The position numbers and the translations under genes were made by a program. DNA of 64,000 bases from Antilocapra americana. Its lineage: Eukaryota; Chordata; Mammalia; Artiodactyla; Antilocapridae. The DNA lies in contig ML660203.1 in assembly GCA_007570785.1 (NCBI GenBank), positions 9,835,524 to 9,899,523 of the forward strand, in the 5' to 3' direction. Positions 20,901 through 32,967 of the stretch are shown piece by piece; positions within the stretch are counted from its first letter, which is position 1, and every line of letters begins with the position of its first letter. The notes beneath the pieces are model-generated. The model made no database searches. It worked only from the letters and a program-made list of their open reading frames with translations, and had not been told where the DNA came from.

Positions 20901-23900
20901 GTGAATAGGAGGGTGGGTGGAGGAAGGAGCTGAAAGTCTATTCTTTAATGATTTGTTAATTCAGCAGATATGTGTTAGTGAAGACAGTCAGGCATCGTGT
21001 GATAATTGTTAGGGTGCTAAAACGAGTTAGATACTTTCCATTTTCAGAGGTTCAAGGATAATTTGGAGTTATTATTTGGATAATTTGATCTAAAGATCAA
21101 GATGATTTTACCTGGATTTATCCTATTCTCTCTTTGTTTGGAGATTGTCTTCTTTTCCTACTATTGTAGAGAAATTGATAAAGAGAAATGTTCAGATTAT
21201 ACTGAAAAAATGAAGTATAAATATCCCGGGTAACCAGGTGACACGTTAGAGATGTACCATAGAAAGTCTTAGTTAACAGATTTCTCTAGTAACTTTTGTC
21301 CTGAAGAGTCACTTATAAGCTCTAATTTTAGTGCTTGGATACTCTTTTCTTTGCTCTTAAGTCATAACAAGAAGTTTCAAGTATCCTTATCAGGCAAGAG
21401 ACATGGACATTAACTTGAGCCTGAAGTGCTTTAAGATTTGAATTTTCAGACCACCACAGGGCTTTTGAAAAATCTTGAAAAATACTTTGTGCTATTCTCT
21501 ACCTTTCACTGGGTCTTAGCCTCCAGGTTAGAAATAGAGCTTACTGGGATAAAATTATTAATAAAGGACTAGAAGCTGACTGGTGTGTGCTAACTTATAT
21601 TTAGCCTGTCTGAGTTTCTCATTTACTGATTGTCGTTTTAGAGACTAGGTTAATATCTGGTTTCTTGTCTGGTGTATTCAGCTGATACACATGGGCTGAT
21701 TGGTCTTTGAAGGTCAGATGTGGCACTGAGACAGCACAGCTGGATTTGGCATCTTAAGGCTGCACTTTATTTATTCCTGGCTATTTGAGCTTTTTTGCTC
21801 ATTAGATTTCCAAAATTGCTATAGCAAGGCTTACAGAGTAGCACAGAAGTAGATAGTTGTAAGTGATGTTGACAGCACACTTTGGTTGGATACACTGATG
21901 TATGTAGGTGAGATTAGAAGGCGGGATCTAAAACTGGCCCTTTCTGCTCTTCTAGGGTTTTGGTGTCTCATTTCAAGGTTGTGCCTGGTTTACATCCATG
22001 GCTATAGCAGCTAATCTTGGGATCAAGCTTTACCTTCTCTCTGTCCATCATGTGCCCCTAATTCTCCATGGGTTTTGCCTTTTCCCTCTTTCATGATTTC
22101 ATCTGTTGGAAGTGTTGCCAAAGACCTCCTTACAGCCTAGTGCCAGGCTGGCAGTGGTATAAGAAAAAAAATACCTGGTCTTTTCCACTGGTTCTGGCTA
22201 TAGTTCCTAAGACTCTGGGAATCTTTGGATCTGAGTTTGATCACCAAGAGCCAATGATTTCATCAATGATGCCTACAGAATGAAGCCTCCATAAAAATCT
22301 CATGGGTGGGCTCAGTGAAAAAAAAAAACCCTTGGGGGGCGGTTTTGGAGAGCTTCAGTGCTGGTGACCACATTGGGATGTTGAGAGAGGTATACCTGGG
22401 GAGAGCATGGAAGCACTACACTTCTGCCTCCCCATTCTTGTTCTACGCATGTTCTCCATTTGGCTGTTTCCAGGTGTATCCTTTATATAATATTGTGTGT
22501 GTGTATATCAAATATAATAAGGTAAGTGTTTTCCTCGGTTCTTTGAGCCCTTCTAACAAATGATTGAATTAGGGGTGTCTGGGAACCCCTGAACTTTAAG
22601 TAGGACATATGTGTGGGAAACCAGGGGACTCTGTACTTGAAATTGGCCTCTGAAATGAAAACAGTCTTATGGGACTGAGCCCTTAAATCCATGGAGTTTG
22701 TCACTAACTGGATAGTGTCCGAACTACATTGATTTGTATGTTATCTAGTTAGTGTCAGAGTTGGAAAATTGGTGTGGAAAAACACGTATTTGGTGAGAGG
22801 AGGAAAAAGTGCTCCTACTAACTGCATCAGAATACTTAGAAACTTATTTAAAATATTCCTGAACCCCATGCCTCCTGAAGATTGTCAGTGAGATATAAGA
22901 ATCCTTGTTAAGTGTCTTAAAAATTTTCCAGTTTAAATGACACTCTGAACCAATTTGGTTCACCTGTGAGAGAGATTTCTTGATCTATAACTTCAGTTTT
23001 GAATATGTAATACTTTTTTCCTCCAAAGCCATGTCAGCCTGTATCATTTAAAAATAAAAAATAATAATAATTCTAGTAGCAAAATGTTGACTCTTATCTC
23101 ACTTTCTTAGGACCTTAAGATTGAAAGTGATGTTCAGGAACCAGCTGAACCAGAGGAAGATCTTGACATTATGCTTGGCAATAAAAAGAAGAAAAAGAAG
23201 GTTGTCAAGTTCCCTGATGAGGATGAAATACTAGAGAAAGATGAAGGTAATATTGGTGGGCTTAACAGCTCATTTCTAGGCTCACACAAACCTTTGGCCT
23301 AGTCTCTTTCATGAATGGGTTCCTTATTTATTTTTTCTTGGCCCCTTATTTCCACTACCTAGTAATGGAAGCTAAAAGGAAACAGAATCTAACTTAATAA
23401 TGAAAGTTTAAAAGATTTCATGGGGAAAGAACTTGACAGTTGTGATTCCATTATAACATACTGATTTAGACTATCAGGACAATTACTGTAATTGGATTTA
23501 ATTTTTTTTTTTTTTACTATTTTGTTAAAAGTGCTCTTTATTAGCTTCGAAGTACTATAACTACTTTAGAGAATTTCACATAGTCAGCAGATGGGGTTTT
23601 ATGGATGTGTTTGTTTCTTAAGTGCTTCAAAACAGACATTTTTTCCTCTAATTATTCCTAGTGCATTATTTTGTTTGTTAAATCAAGAAACAGTTCAGTG
23701 TGTCTATTACCACAAATTCCTAATTAGAGGACTCTATTGAGGATGATTTATGAAAGTTGTAACATCTCCCTAAGGAATATGGGAGCCTTGATGTCTTTAT
23801 GATTCAGACTATTATGAATGCAGTTGTGGGAGGGAAGACAAATGTCCTAAAGCTTTCAGTTCTCTAGATCTGCTTCTCCCTTCCCCTTTTTGTTCTTGTA

Positions 23901-26900
23901 TTAGGCCCTACCCCTCATTCTTATAGTCTTTGTTATCTGTAGCTTTAGAAGATGAAGACAACAAAAAAGATGATGGTATCTCATTCAGTAACCAGACAGG
24001 CCCTGCTTGGGCAGGCTCAGAAAGAGACTACACATATGAAGAGGTAAGACAAATTCTGTTGTGAAAGGGAGCTAAACTGTTCACTAGAACTCAAAAGCAG
24101 GATAAATGTCCCCTGAATTGAAAAGGCCAATGAAGTACAGGCTGATAATGAAACAGACCCAGAGAGGTCACACAGCCAGTGCACAGCACTGCCTGATGCC
24201 CACGTGTGGGGCAGGCAGTCATTATACTGTCATCAGAATCCATGAACTTCTAAGGTCACTGGATCCCCCCTGGAGGGGCACAATAGAGAAAGGAAGTGTT
24301 AATATGGGGCCAAGTTAGTCTGGAGTTTGTTTGTTCGGGGTAGTCTGAATTTTACTTTTCCAGGTACCACATATTTTCCCACAGTAATAGTAGAATTAGT
24401 AGGAGCTTGTTCATTCCTTTAACTTTGAATATGGAACTGTTCTGCTTTCATAATGGACCAGTTGCTATTGAGGGTTGAGAATTATTTTCAAGAAGCTCCC
24501 AGAACATATGATGAGTGTGTACATTTGATAAGAAGTAAAGTTTGTTCTTAAAGGAAATGCACAAGTTAATCAAGTGGGAACTGTATACTCCTGCTATTAA
24601 CAAAACTGTACATGAATACCACTTTATCTCTGTAGCTACTGAATCGAGTGTTCAACATCATGAGGGAAAAGAATCCAGATATGGTAGCTGGAGAGAAAAG
24701 GAAATTTGTCATGAAACCACCACAGGTCGTCCGAGTAGGAACCAAGAAAACTTCTTTTGTCAACTTTACAGATATCTGTAAACTGTAAGTTGGTTAATGT
24801 AGAGTCTCCATCCCAAATGCCAGGTTCTCAGTGGTATATATTAAATATCCTTAATGTGGACGTTATTGCCAGTAGAAAAAGACAGTGCACAGGTGTCAGG
24901 GTTGGGTTGAGGGAGGTCACAGTTCTTTCGATTCATGGGTCTTAAGGCTTGATTTATTAGGCATCTAAAAGTAAGGGAAGGCAACTCATACTGACTTAGG
25001 AGAGGATTCTAACAAGATGGAGTGAAGAATCAGGAGACTGAATAGTCCTTAGAAGCCTGGGGAGCCCAGGCAGATGGAAAAGCTCATCAGGCTGGAGTGG
25101 GCCTGCCAAGCAGCTACAAGCAGTGAGCTTTGGGAAGGCAGCTACATTTAATGTTTTGCTTCCTTGGTTATTGCCAAGACACAGTTAATGAGATTTCCAC
25201 TTCATTAATTACCATCACATTCCATGTCTGCTTACCCCCATGTCACTGTCTGGGCCTGGCTCTTCTCAGACTTCCTCAGCTACACCTTTTGTGGCAGGTT
25301 CCTTAGGACAACTGACCTTATCTCCTGTTTGTTCTTTCATTTCATAAGTAATAAAGGCTTGTTGTCAGTAAAAGGGAAAGAAAGAAAAGAAAGTGAAGTC
25401 GCTCATTCTTGTCCAACTCTTTGCAACCTCATGGACTGTGTAGCCCACCAGGTTCCTCCATCCTTGGGCTTTTCCAGGCAAGAGTACAGGAGTGGGTTGC
25501 CATTTCCCTCTCCTGGTGATCTTCTCGACCCCAGGGATCGAACCCAGGTCTCCCACATTGTAGGCAGATGCTTTACCATCTGAGCCACCAGGGAAGTCAG
25601 AATAAAGAAAATGGAATCACTAAAAATTCCCTAACCAGAGTAACCGCTTTTTTTCATTGATTATAGGCATGACTGAAAAAGTTGTAGACTTTTCTTTGCT
25701 GGTGGCGATAATAGTATTTCTATCTATAGAAATTAGATAGAAAATGAGAAAGCATCTAAGTCCATCATTAAGAGATAGGTAATCATAGTTTAGTATTTTT
25801 ATGTTTAACTACTTTTTTTTATATGTTTATTTGGCTGCGCTGGCTCTTAGTTGCAGCACTTGGGATCTTTAGCTGCAGTGTGTAAACTCCTAGGTGTGGC
25901 ATGTGGAGTCTAGTTCCCTGACTAGGGATTGGATGTGGGCCCCCTGCATTGTGAGTGCAGTCTTAGCCACTGGATCACCAGGAAAACCCCCTCTTCAGCT
26001 ACTTTTAAGCATCTAAATATTTTGTAATGAATTGGTATTATTACTGGTTTTTAACATATTTTTCTCAATATATAGTGAAATTTTTACCCATATCATTAAA
26101 TAATCTTTACAAACGTTTTTGAGTTATACAATATATTCTGACAGTTCCTTGGTTGAACATGGTTGCTCCAAATTTTTCATTATCAGGCAGAGCTTCACAG
26201 AACAATCCTGATACTTGTATCTTGGCAGAACTCAGAACAGAGCCTTAGGGTGAAAATTCCCAACAGGGAATTGCCTAGTCAAAAGGAATGGACATTGTTT
26301 ATAGCAAACATTGGCAAGTTGCTTTCCAGCAAGTTTATACCAGTTTTTACTCCCACTAGCAATATAAGTACCTACCAGTTTTATTATATTTCACCAGCCC
26401 TTACTCATTATATTTTGGGGAAAAAAGCTTTTTAAAATTGTAATAGTGGCACCTAGTTATTGGAACAGACTCAAACAGTGCCAAGTGAATAGAATTAAAA
26501 AGTGTACTGAGTGGCATTACTCTATTTGCTTTTTCATTTTATGTGCTTTTTCATTTTATGCTTTTTTGTTCTTATTTAGAGACCTGTATTTTAAAAGCAG
26601 GGTAGAATGGATGAACCATAATTTAACCACTTCCCAGTTGGTGAATATTTTAGCTGTTTTAAACTTTTGTTGTGCTGCCATGAAATATTTCCCTTTTTTT
26701 TTAAACAAATTCCAAACAGGAAGTATGTAGGAATTCACATAACAAACACCCAAGTTTATTCATTGCCTTGATTTGGTGTGTTTAACCTCTTGATACTTTA
26801 ACTTAAGATCTTTTTACTTTAAAAAGGGGGCTTTACAGTTACAGTTTGAGGCCATCTTTATCAGAAAGATCTCCTTTACTTTCCTTCCTAGAAAAAGATC

Positions 26901-29900
26901 TTATCCTTTAAAGTTGGTATTTACCTTTCCTGTCCATGTCTATAGACATTTACCAGTGTGTATATACTTGTAAATAAAATGTAATATTGTTTTATGGGCT
27001 TTAAAATGTAAACAGTGGTATCATATATATCTTCATTTCAGAGTTTGATGAACTGTGCTAAAGTTCACCTAACAGCTGAGTAATTACAAAACAGAGAAGA
27101 GAGTGAGGTTTTTAGAAGTCTGGTTAGATTTCCATGAAAGATAAGGTTTATATTATTCCTCTTTCTTTTTAGATTACATCGTCAGCCTAAACATCTGCTT
27201 GCATTTTTATTGGCTGAATTGGGTACAAGGTAAGAAACTATATTCATGTTTGTATACAGTTACTTAACAGTATTAATGGACATTTTATAAGAATTTCTTT
27301 TAACTTGAAAAGATATGTAATAGGCTTAGGAAGAAAGACATCCACCTGATTGTCAGAAGAACTTCTAGGGCAATGAAGGAGGGAAACTTGTTCATTTCTA
27401 TGGGAGAGGCTGGCTTGGGAATAGGAGAACGGTTCACAGTGGCTCATATGTGAACAGGCCTGTTAGGTATACCAAAGTGAGCTGAATGTCTCTTTAAAAA
27501 TAACTAATGTAGAATTAAGGACATAATGAATATGACTAACATGTTGAGTGTCCATTGTGTGCCAGACTCTTTTGGATACCATCTCAATCTTTACAAGAGT
27601 TCTGTGAACTGTTAGAAAGTAGTGTTTCTCCATCTTAACACATTTGGAAGCAGGTTTGATGAAGTGAGGTTGTATAGGTGGTCACATAGAGAAAGAAAAA
27701 ATAAAAAAGTGTTATTCAGTTGTGTGTGACTCTTTGCAACCCACAAACTGTGGCCTGCCAGGCTCCTCTGTCCATGAGGTTCTCCAGGCAAGAATACTGG
27801 AGTGGATTGCCATTTCCTTCTCCAGGGAATCTCCCTGACCCAGGGATCGAACCTGGGTCTCCTGCATTGCAGGCAGAGTCTTTACCATCTGAGCCACTTT
27901 GTTAATTAACAAAGCTAGTTAATTGCAGTCTCAGGTCTACCTTTCTTGGGAGCTTTTAACTCTTAAAAGCCTTAATATTGTGCCTTGTTGGTAGTACAGA
28001 GGTAATTAAGGTGTTCTCTTCCTGTCTAGAAACTCATTTTGTTGGAACTGGCTGTATTTGCTGTGGGGTTAAGGAGTAATTTGCTTGACCAGTGGTAGAT
28101 ACATGGGCTGTGTTGTGGGAGAATTGTATTTTAAATGTAAATTTGTTACAAGCTTAAATTACATAAACTGATGGAGCAAAAGGTAGCAGTGTTTTTCCTG
28201 CTTCTCAGAATAATTTAGTTTTTGTGGAGGTGAGGTAAATTATAACAAGTTGTAACCACTGAATTTATAGTCAGTGAGCTAAATATTATAGGGCTATTGA
28301 GAAAATTGAATTTCTTTTGACAGTGAATGAAAAAGATTTTCTGTGTCAAGCGCTGGAATCACCGTTGCCCGGAAATTAAGGGTTACCGTTCATGGAGGAT
28401 GATGATAAACTCTTAGAGTTAGAGGAGACTCATAGGAGAGGTTCTTGCAAAAGTCAGTTTAATAGTAAGGAATAGATTTAATGCTGCTTGGTTGGATTTT
28501 TGACTTGTAATTACATTCTGATTTGTAATTTTTTTTTTCTTTTCACATTTTTGTATGGCTGAAATTCCAAAGCTTCTTAATTTTGATGAAACCCAATTTA
28601 TTAGTGTGTTTATTTGGTCACTTATGCTTTTTCAGTGTCATATTTAAGAAACTATTGACTAACACATGGTCATGAAGATTTCATCTGTGTTTTCTTCTAA
28701 GATGACTACAATTTTAGCTATTATCTTTAGGTCGACAATTTATTTTGTAGCGATTTTTTGGTACGTTAAAAGCAGTGTCAAAGTTGTTTCTTTTGCGTAT
28801 AAATAACCTAGTTGATCTTGCACCATTTGTAGAAAAAACTACTCTCCAATGAATTATCTTGACACTACTTCAAAAACTGACAATAAAATAAGGGTTTATT
28901 TTTGGAACTTCAATTTTTTTCATAGATGTACATGGGTACTGTGGCTTTGCAATACATTTTGATCTCAGAAAACATGAGTCCTCCAACTTTCTCCTTCCTT
29001 TTCACCATTATTTTGGCTATTCTCAGTCCTGTGCATTTCCATATAAATTTATTTATTTTTATATCAACTTTTTTTTAACTGATGTCTAGCCCAGAGCCTT
29101 GCTTTCTCAAAAGTATTACTTGTCAGCAACTACTTTTAAAAAAGTTTCTCTTTAAGCCTCATTGACAATATGAGGCCTGTTATTTTGACTGTACTTTTGG
29201 GGGAGGGGTTGAAACTGCTTTATAGATACAATTCACACATTTTAAAATGTATAATCCAGTAGTTTCTAATTTGTTCACATAGTTAACCATCACCACAATT
29301 TTAGAATATTTTCATTAACTATATGCGACTGAATCAAAAGATTTGGTCTTAGAATTATAAAAGATATCTGTAGCTCTTTTCATAGTTTTTATATTTATAG
29401 TGCACCTCACTGCTTTGCATGTGGTATGCAGTCAATAAAAGTGTGATTGTCCTTGTTGCGTGAATGGGTCATCACACAGTTAAGGAATCAGTTTTTTTTT
29501 TTTTCCTTCAGTGTCTGAATCCAGCTCTTAGTGACTCCATGGACTGCAGCATGCCAGTCTTCCCTGTCCATCACTATCTCCCAGAACTCAGTGTCCACTG
29601 AGTCAGTGATATCCAACCAATCTTATCCTGTCACTCCCTTCTCCTCCTGCCCTCACTCTTTCCCAGCATCAGGGTCTTTTCCAATGCGGTGGCTCTGCAC
29701 ATCAGATAGCCAAAGTATTGGAGCTTTAGCATTAGTCCTTCCAATGAATATTCAGGGTTGATTTCCTTTACAATTGACTGGTTTGATCTCTTTGCTGTCC
29801 AAGGGACTCTCAAGAATCTTCTCCAGCACCACAATTTGAAAGCATCAATTCTTCAGCACTCAGCCTTCTTTATGGTGTAACTGTCACATCTGTAACAAGA

Positions 29901-31596
29901 CTACTGGAAAAACCATAGCTTTTAACTAGACAGACCTTTGTCGGCAAAGTGATGTCTTTGCTTTTAAATACACTATCTAGGGTTGGTCATTGCTTTCCTT
30001 CCAAGGAGCAAGGATCTTTTAATTTCATGGCTGCAGTCACTCTGCAGTAATTTTGGAGCCCCAAAAGATCTATCACTGTTTCCACTTTTTCCCCATCTGT
30101 TCGCATGAAGTGATGGGGCCAGAGGCCATATCATCTTAGTTTTTTTCATGTTGAGTTCCAAGCCAGCTTTTTCACTCTCCTTTTTCACCCTCATCAAGAG
30201 GCTCTTTAGTTCCCCTTCACTTTCTGCTATAAGGGTGGTGTCATCTGCATATCAGGCTATTTATATTTCTCCCGGCAGTCTTGATTCCAGCTTGTGATTC
30301 ATCCAGCCCGGCATTTCACATGATGTACTCTGCATGTAAATTAAATAAGCAGAGTGACAATATATAGCCTTGACAATACTCCTTTCCTGATTTTGAACCA
30401 GTCTGGTTTTAGACTTAACATCAGTTACAAACCATTTGTTGCTGAAGACGTAATTAAAAATTGAATTTAATGTTAGGAAATAAGGGTAAGTCATTAGGCA
30501 CCAACTACTTAAATTTTGCCCCTATAACTTACCTGTGTCGTTGAATATGTTTTAGTATTTAAAATATTTGAATATTTATGTATTATAAAAAATAAATAAT
30601 ATTGAAAATGTTTGGTTGGTATTTGATTCCATATAGGAAAAAAGAATAATAGAGATATTTTTGTTTTCTTTCATAGTGGTTCTATAGATGGTAATAATCA
30701 ACTTGTAATTAAAGGAAGATTCCAACAGAAACAGATAGAAAATGTTTTGAGAAGATATATCAGTAAGTGTATAATTTTTAACACATCACTCTGAAATGTT
30801 CTATTGGGCTGAAATATTCTGGGTAACAGCCATTGGTTTTTAATGAAGCTAGACAGGCTGGCCTTAGAAGATGAGGGAAAATGATAGTGGTGGGGAACTG
30901 GGGTGGAGGTGGCTGTTGGTAGCCAGTTGGGGGTCAGGGAGTAGGATTTGGATTTTTGAAGAAGACCCAGCTGATCAAGGCTGCTGGTTGGTTCTAGGCT
31001 GAAGGCCAAGTCGAAGAAATCTATCTGCATTCAGGCCTGATTGGAGCTGGTTCTTAGCTTCCTAATCACTTCAAATTGGCAGATCTGTTCCCAACAGATC
31101 TTAAGCTCTTAAGCTATTAAGTTCTCTCTTGAGTGGGTCTCCTATAGACAAAGGCAGGAGTGGGCACCTGGCAGGTGTCACTGCTTCTCTGGACATTGGG
31201 AGCCTTTTTTCAGCCCACAGTTAAAGTCTGTGAAGTGCCACATCAGGTAGCTCGTGCTTTCTCACCTCTAGCACAGCTGGCTGTGCTAAGGTATGCTTTC
31301 AGTTTGGGCTCCAGTGTGGGACTGCAGGGTTCAGTGGCATCTTAGAGGAAAGAAAACCTCTAGCTCAGGTGAAAAAAAACCTCTGGCTACCAGGTAATTC
31401 TGTGTGTTGTTTCTTCTCAGAGGAATACGTCACCTGTCACACGTGCCGATCACCAGACACAATCCTGCAGAAGGACACCCGACTCTATTTCTTACAGTGC
31501 GAAACTTGTCATTCTCGATGCTCTGTTGCCAGCATCAAAACTGGCTTCCAGGCTGTCACGGGCAAGCGAGCACAGCTCCGTGCCAAAGCTAACTAA
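14896..31596 (+). CDS. EIF2S2: eIF2 beta subunit, nine coding exons
   Basis: Translation initiation factor 2 subunit beta, part of the cytosolic eIF2 GTPase that carries Met-tRNAi to the 40S subunit and contacts eIF5 and eIF2B. Joined exons: 14896-14910, 19606-19783, 20191-20294, 23111-23246, 23943-24043, 24636-24784, 27173-27229, 30677-30762, 31421-31596. The joined frame is 1002 nt, 333 residues plus TAA, the usual mammalian length, and all junctions are GT-AG with matching phases. Three lysine boxes (residues 14-21, 79-84 and 124-129) are the known eIF5 and eIF2B-epsilon contact segments. A conserved core follows from about residue 170. A C4 zinc finger uses Cys281, Cys284, Cys302 and Cys305. 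The start has G at -3. Ubiquitous expression is expected from the promoter. The frame is intact. Relative to the human protein as remembered, only a few conservative acidic-region changes and a V for N after the third lysine box are seen. Confidence 0.98.
16902..17035 (-). mobile_element. Bov-A2 monomer
   Basis: Starts with (CTG)n then 'taagtcgcttcagtcgtgtc' and ends 'ttgccatttccttctccag'. A single reverse unit in EIF2S2 intron 1. Confidence 0.92.
18838..19004 (-). mobile_element. Bov-tA SINE with 11-bp target duplication
   Basis: A reverse Bov-tA with an internal deletion. It is flanked by perfect 'tatttaccttt' copies at 18827-18837 and 19005-19015. Confidence 0.93.
19606..19783 (+). CDS. 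EIF2S2: EIF2S2 coding exon 2
   Basis: Residues 6-64 plus one base. Starts after TTTTAAACAG and ends before GTAAGTG. Encodes 'MIFDPTMS', the first run of eight lysines (codons AAG and AAA) and an acidic Glu-rich stretch. Confidence 0.97.
19784..20190 (+). other. EIF2S2: EIF2S2 intron 2
   Basis: A 407-nt intron with no repeat recognised. An open frame running out of exon 2 here is readthrough only. Confidence 0.9.
20191..20294 (+). CDS. EIF2S2: EIF2S2 coding exon 3
   Basis: Residues 65-99: acidic '[14 protein letters not shown]', the second lysine box, then '[12 protein letters not shown]'. Donor GTAGTA. Confidence 0.97.
20295..23110 (+). other. EIF2S2: EIF2S2 intron 3
   Basis: 2.8 kb. Contains an ancient interspersed repeat at about 22060-22815. 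No young SINE inserted. Confidence 0.9.
22060..22815 (+). repeat. ancient LTR-like interspersed repeat
   Basis: The segments 'gaatgaagcctccataaaaa', 'gagagcatggaagcacta', 'catttggctgtttccagg', 'gttctttgagcccttcta' and 'gtgggactgagccctt'-like text resemble a dispersed mammalian repeat, possibly a solo LTR. The family was not assigned, and no coding remnant was seen. Confidence 0.35.
23111..23246 (+). CDS. EIF2S2: EIF2S2 coding exon 4
   Basis: Residues 100-144 plus one base. Holds the third lysine box after 'DIMLGN', followed by '[15 protein letters not shown]'. Confidence 0.97.
23247..23942 (+). other. EIF2S2: EIF2S2 intron 4
   Basis: 696 nt, T-rich, nothing else recognised. Confidence 0.88.
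23943..24043 (+). CDS. EIF2S2: EIF2S2 coding exon 5
   Basis: Contains '[20 protein letters not shown]', the conserved segment just before the folded core. Acceptor TCTGTAG, donor GTAAGA. Confidence 0.97.
24044..24635 (+). other. EIF2S2: EIF2S2 intron 5
   Basis: 592 nt. Holds a probable MIR-derived piece near 24140-24215 ('cagagaggtcacacagccag'). Confidence 0.85.
24636..24784 (+). CDS. EIF2S2: EIF2S2 coding exon 6
   Basis: Encodes the start of the folded eIF2 beta/eIF5 core: '[15 protein letters not shown]', '[17 protein letters not shown]', 'FVNFTDICK'. Ends within the Leu codon CT|A. Confidence 0.97.
25390..25598 (-). mobile_element. Bov-tA SINE
   Basis: Reverse copy: 'tccaactctttgcaacctca', 'gtacaggagtgggttgcc', reversed head 'tgagccaccagggaagtc'. 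It sits behind a GAAA-rich stretch. Confidence 0.92.
25812..25989 (-). mobile_element. CHR-type SINE, reverse
   Basis: After a T run, 'tttatttggctgcgctggct', 'agttgcagcacttggga', 'agttccctgactaggga' and the reversed tRNA head ending 'ggatcaccaggaaaacccc'. Confidence 0.8.
26090..26450 (+). repeat. old L1M-like 3' segment
   Basis: 'gggaattgcctagtcaaaag', 'ggcaagttgctttccagcaa' and 'taccagtttttactcccact' resemble the 3' UTR of ancient L1 subfamilies. A similar stretch lies at 59930-60130. Confidence 0.4.
27173..27229 (+). CDS. EIF2S2: EIF2S2 coding exon 7
   Basis: A 57-nt exon encoding '[18 protein letters not shown]', flanked by TTTTTAG and GTAAGA. Its length is divisible by three, so skipping would keep the frame but remove core-domain residues. 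Confidence 0.96.
27708..27899 (-). mobile_element. Bov-tA SINE
   Basis: Reverse copy: 'ctgccaggctcctctgtcc', 'aatactggagtggattgcc', 'cagggatcgaacctgggtc', 'tttaccatctgagccactt'. Confidence 0.93.
28530..29060 (-). mobile_element. L1 LINE fragment, reverse
   Basis: + strand text such as 'ttttgatgaaacccaattta', 'ggtcatgaagatttcatctg', 'accatttgtagaaaaaact', 'tgagtcctccaactttctcc' and 'ttggctattctcagtcc' is the reversed 3' part of mammalian L1 ORF2. Heavily mutated, non-coding. Confidence 0.7.
29210..29330 (+). mobile_element. L1 3' UTR fragment
   Basis: 'agatacaattcacacattt', 'aaaatgtataatccagtag' and 'ttaaccatcaccacaatttt' match an old L1 3' UTR. Confidence 0.5.
29498..30410 (-). mobile_element. 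BovB LINE 3' fragment, reverse
   Basis: Reverse BovB from the reverse transcriptase region ('tggtgtcatctgcatatc', the complement of the YADD codons) to the 3' end ('ccatggactgcagcatgcc'), preceded by a T run. It lies in EIF2S2 intron 7. Short frames at 29631-29834 and 29973-30197 are broken ORF2. Confidence 0.93.
30677..30762 (+). CDS. EIF2S2: EIF2S2 coding exon 8
   Basis: Encodes '[19 protein letters not shown]' and 'IENVLRRYI'. Donor GTAAGTG. Confidence 0.97.
30763..31420 (+). other. EIF2S2: EIF2S2 intron 8
   Basis: 658 nt, no repeat recognised. Open frames here are not conserved domains. Confidence 0.88.
31421..31596 (+). CDS. EIF2S2: EIF2S2 coding exon 9 with zinc finger
   Basis: Encodes '[13 protein letters not shown]', '[12 protein letters not shown]' and the C-terminus '[11 protein letters not shown]' followed by TAA. 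The C-x2-C-x17-C-x2-C spacing forms the C4 zinc finger. Acceptor TTCTTCTCAG. Confidence 0.98.
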
Positions 31597-31895
31597 TTTG
31601 CTAATCACCACTGATTTTGCAAAGTGTGTTGTGGAGATTTGGCTGGACAGGTTTACCATCAGAGTGGATATACCACTGTATTAAAAACAAGATAGAAAAG
31701 CTGCCAAGTTCTTTGGCGTGTGGCTGGTTGGTCTGAAATTCTTGCCAAGATCCCGTTGCTGAAGCTGTTGACATACTCATTGCCTACTTTAACAACTGTC
31801 AGAGAAACATGATGGGGTAAGGCGGTGCTTTTTTAAAATCGTTCATAGACTTCTGTAAAATGCAAGATAAATTAAAGTTATTATAACAGTGATTC
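31597..31895 (+). other. EIF2S2: EIF2S2 proximal 3' UTR
   Basis: About 300 nt from the TAA to the predicted cleavage site just after ATTAAA. Mature mRNA with this end would be near 1.4 kb. Confidence 0.7.
31871..31876 (+). terminator. EIF2S2: EIF2S2 proximal poly(A) signal ATTAAA
   Basis: A common variant hexamer, followed 25-45 nt later by the GU/U-rich 'tttggtttgtcctt'. Confidence 0.7.
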
Positions 31896-32961
31896 TTTCA
31901 ATTTGGTTTGTCCTTCAGTTTTCTTTTCTATTAAAAAATTATGCTTAATGAATTGAGCACAACAGTTTGTGCCTGGGCCGCTCCGGTGAGGTCTCTTTTA
32001 TGCTTGTCCTGAGAACCTTAAGCTGGGTAGTCATTTCCCTTCTGTTTCTTGGGATGCCTGAAGTAGACACAGCTTCACATGAGGACGGTTGGAACATGGG
32101 AGGAGAGCCTGTTTTTGGTGTCCAGAGAACAACTGAATAGACTTGAGTTCTTTTCATTATGTGGGGATTGTTGCCCACTACCTCACAGCTGAGTCCTCCA
32201 TCTATTACCCTATGAGGGAATACAGGGTGCTAAGTACCTTTCTTAGAATTTTCCTCCTTATTGGCCACTAAGAGAAGCTTAGAGATACAGCCTTTGAGTA
32301 TGTCTTATAACTTGCTGGCACACCAAAAATAACCCTAGTTGGGCATCTGTTGGTGAGAAAGTGATGTGGCTTATGCAGTAGACAACTCTTGAGAGTCCAA
32401 ACCACGATGTTAGAGGACACTTCTTTTTCCTCAACTTGAGTTCTGGATTTGAAACATGGCCCACCACAGTTGTTTTTTTCTATTTTCTGTATTAAAGTAG
32501 ATTTTGAATGTGGTCATCAGAAACCAAGAGGTGATCTGATTGTGTTCCACTTCTCTTGGTTTTGGCCAAAAAGGTATTTCTCCACTGAGCACAAGAGAAA
32601 AGATCCTCTTAAATGCCTGCTGTGATCTGCCTTGCACGCACTTGCTGAGGGTAAGGGCATAATGCTGCTCCTTCCTTTTTCTTGTTGCCAGACTATTCCA
32701 GGAGCAGTCACTCAGCCTTGAATGTCTTGACCATGTTGTGTTTAATCACTGTGACCCAGAGTATAGGCCAAGTGTGGTAAGGTGCCTTGGTGAAGAAGTG
32801 GTAGAGGGGGCAGAGCACTCCCTCAACCCAGTAGGTCCTGAGGGGACTACACACTGACTGAGCTGCCAACACTGCCCTGATGAACTCAACTGCTGTTTAT
32901 TTCATCTTCCTTCATTTGTATCTATATCCACACAATGCCCAGTGTCAGCTGTTCCTACGTG

Positions 32962-32967
32962 AATAAA
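32962..32967 (+). terminator. EIF2S2: possible distal poly(A) signal AATAAA
   Basis: A canonical hexamer followed by the strongly GU-rich 'tatgtatgtgtgttttgttc' at 33009-33028. It would give a 3' UTR of about 1.4 kb. Confidence 0.45.

Larger units (their letters stand above)
24785..27172 (+). other. EIF2S2: EIF2S2 intron 6
   Basis: 2.4 kb with a Bov-tA, a CHR SINE and an old LINE-like stretch at 26090-26450. Confidence 0.88.
27230..30676 (+). other. EIF2S2: EIF2S2 intron 7
   Basis: 3.4 kb, the most repeat-loaded intron: Bov-tA, reverse L1, L1 3' end and a reverse BovB fragment ending about 270 bp before exon 8. Confidence 0.88.
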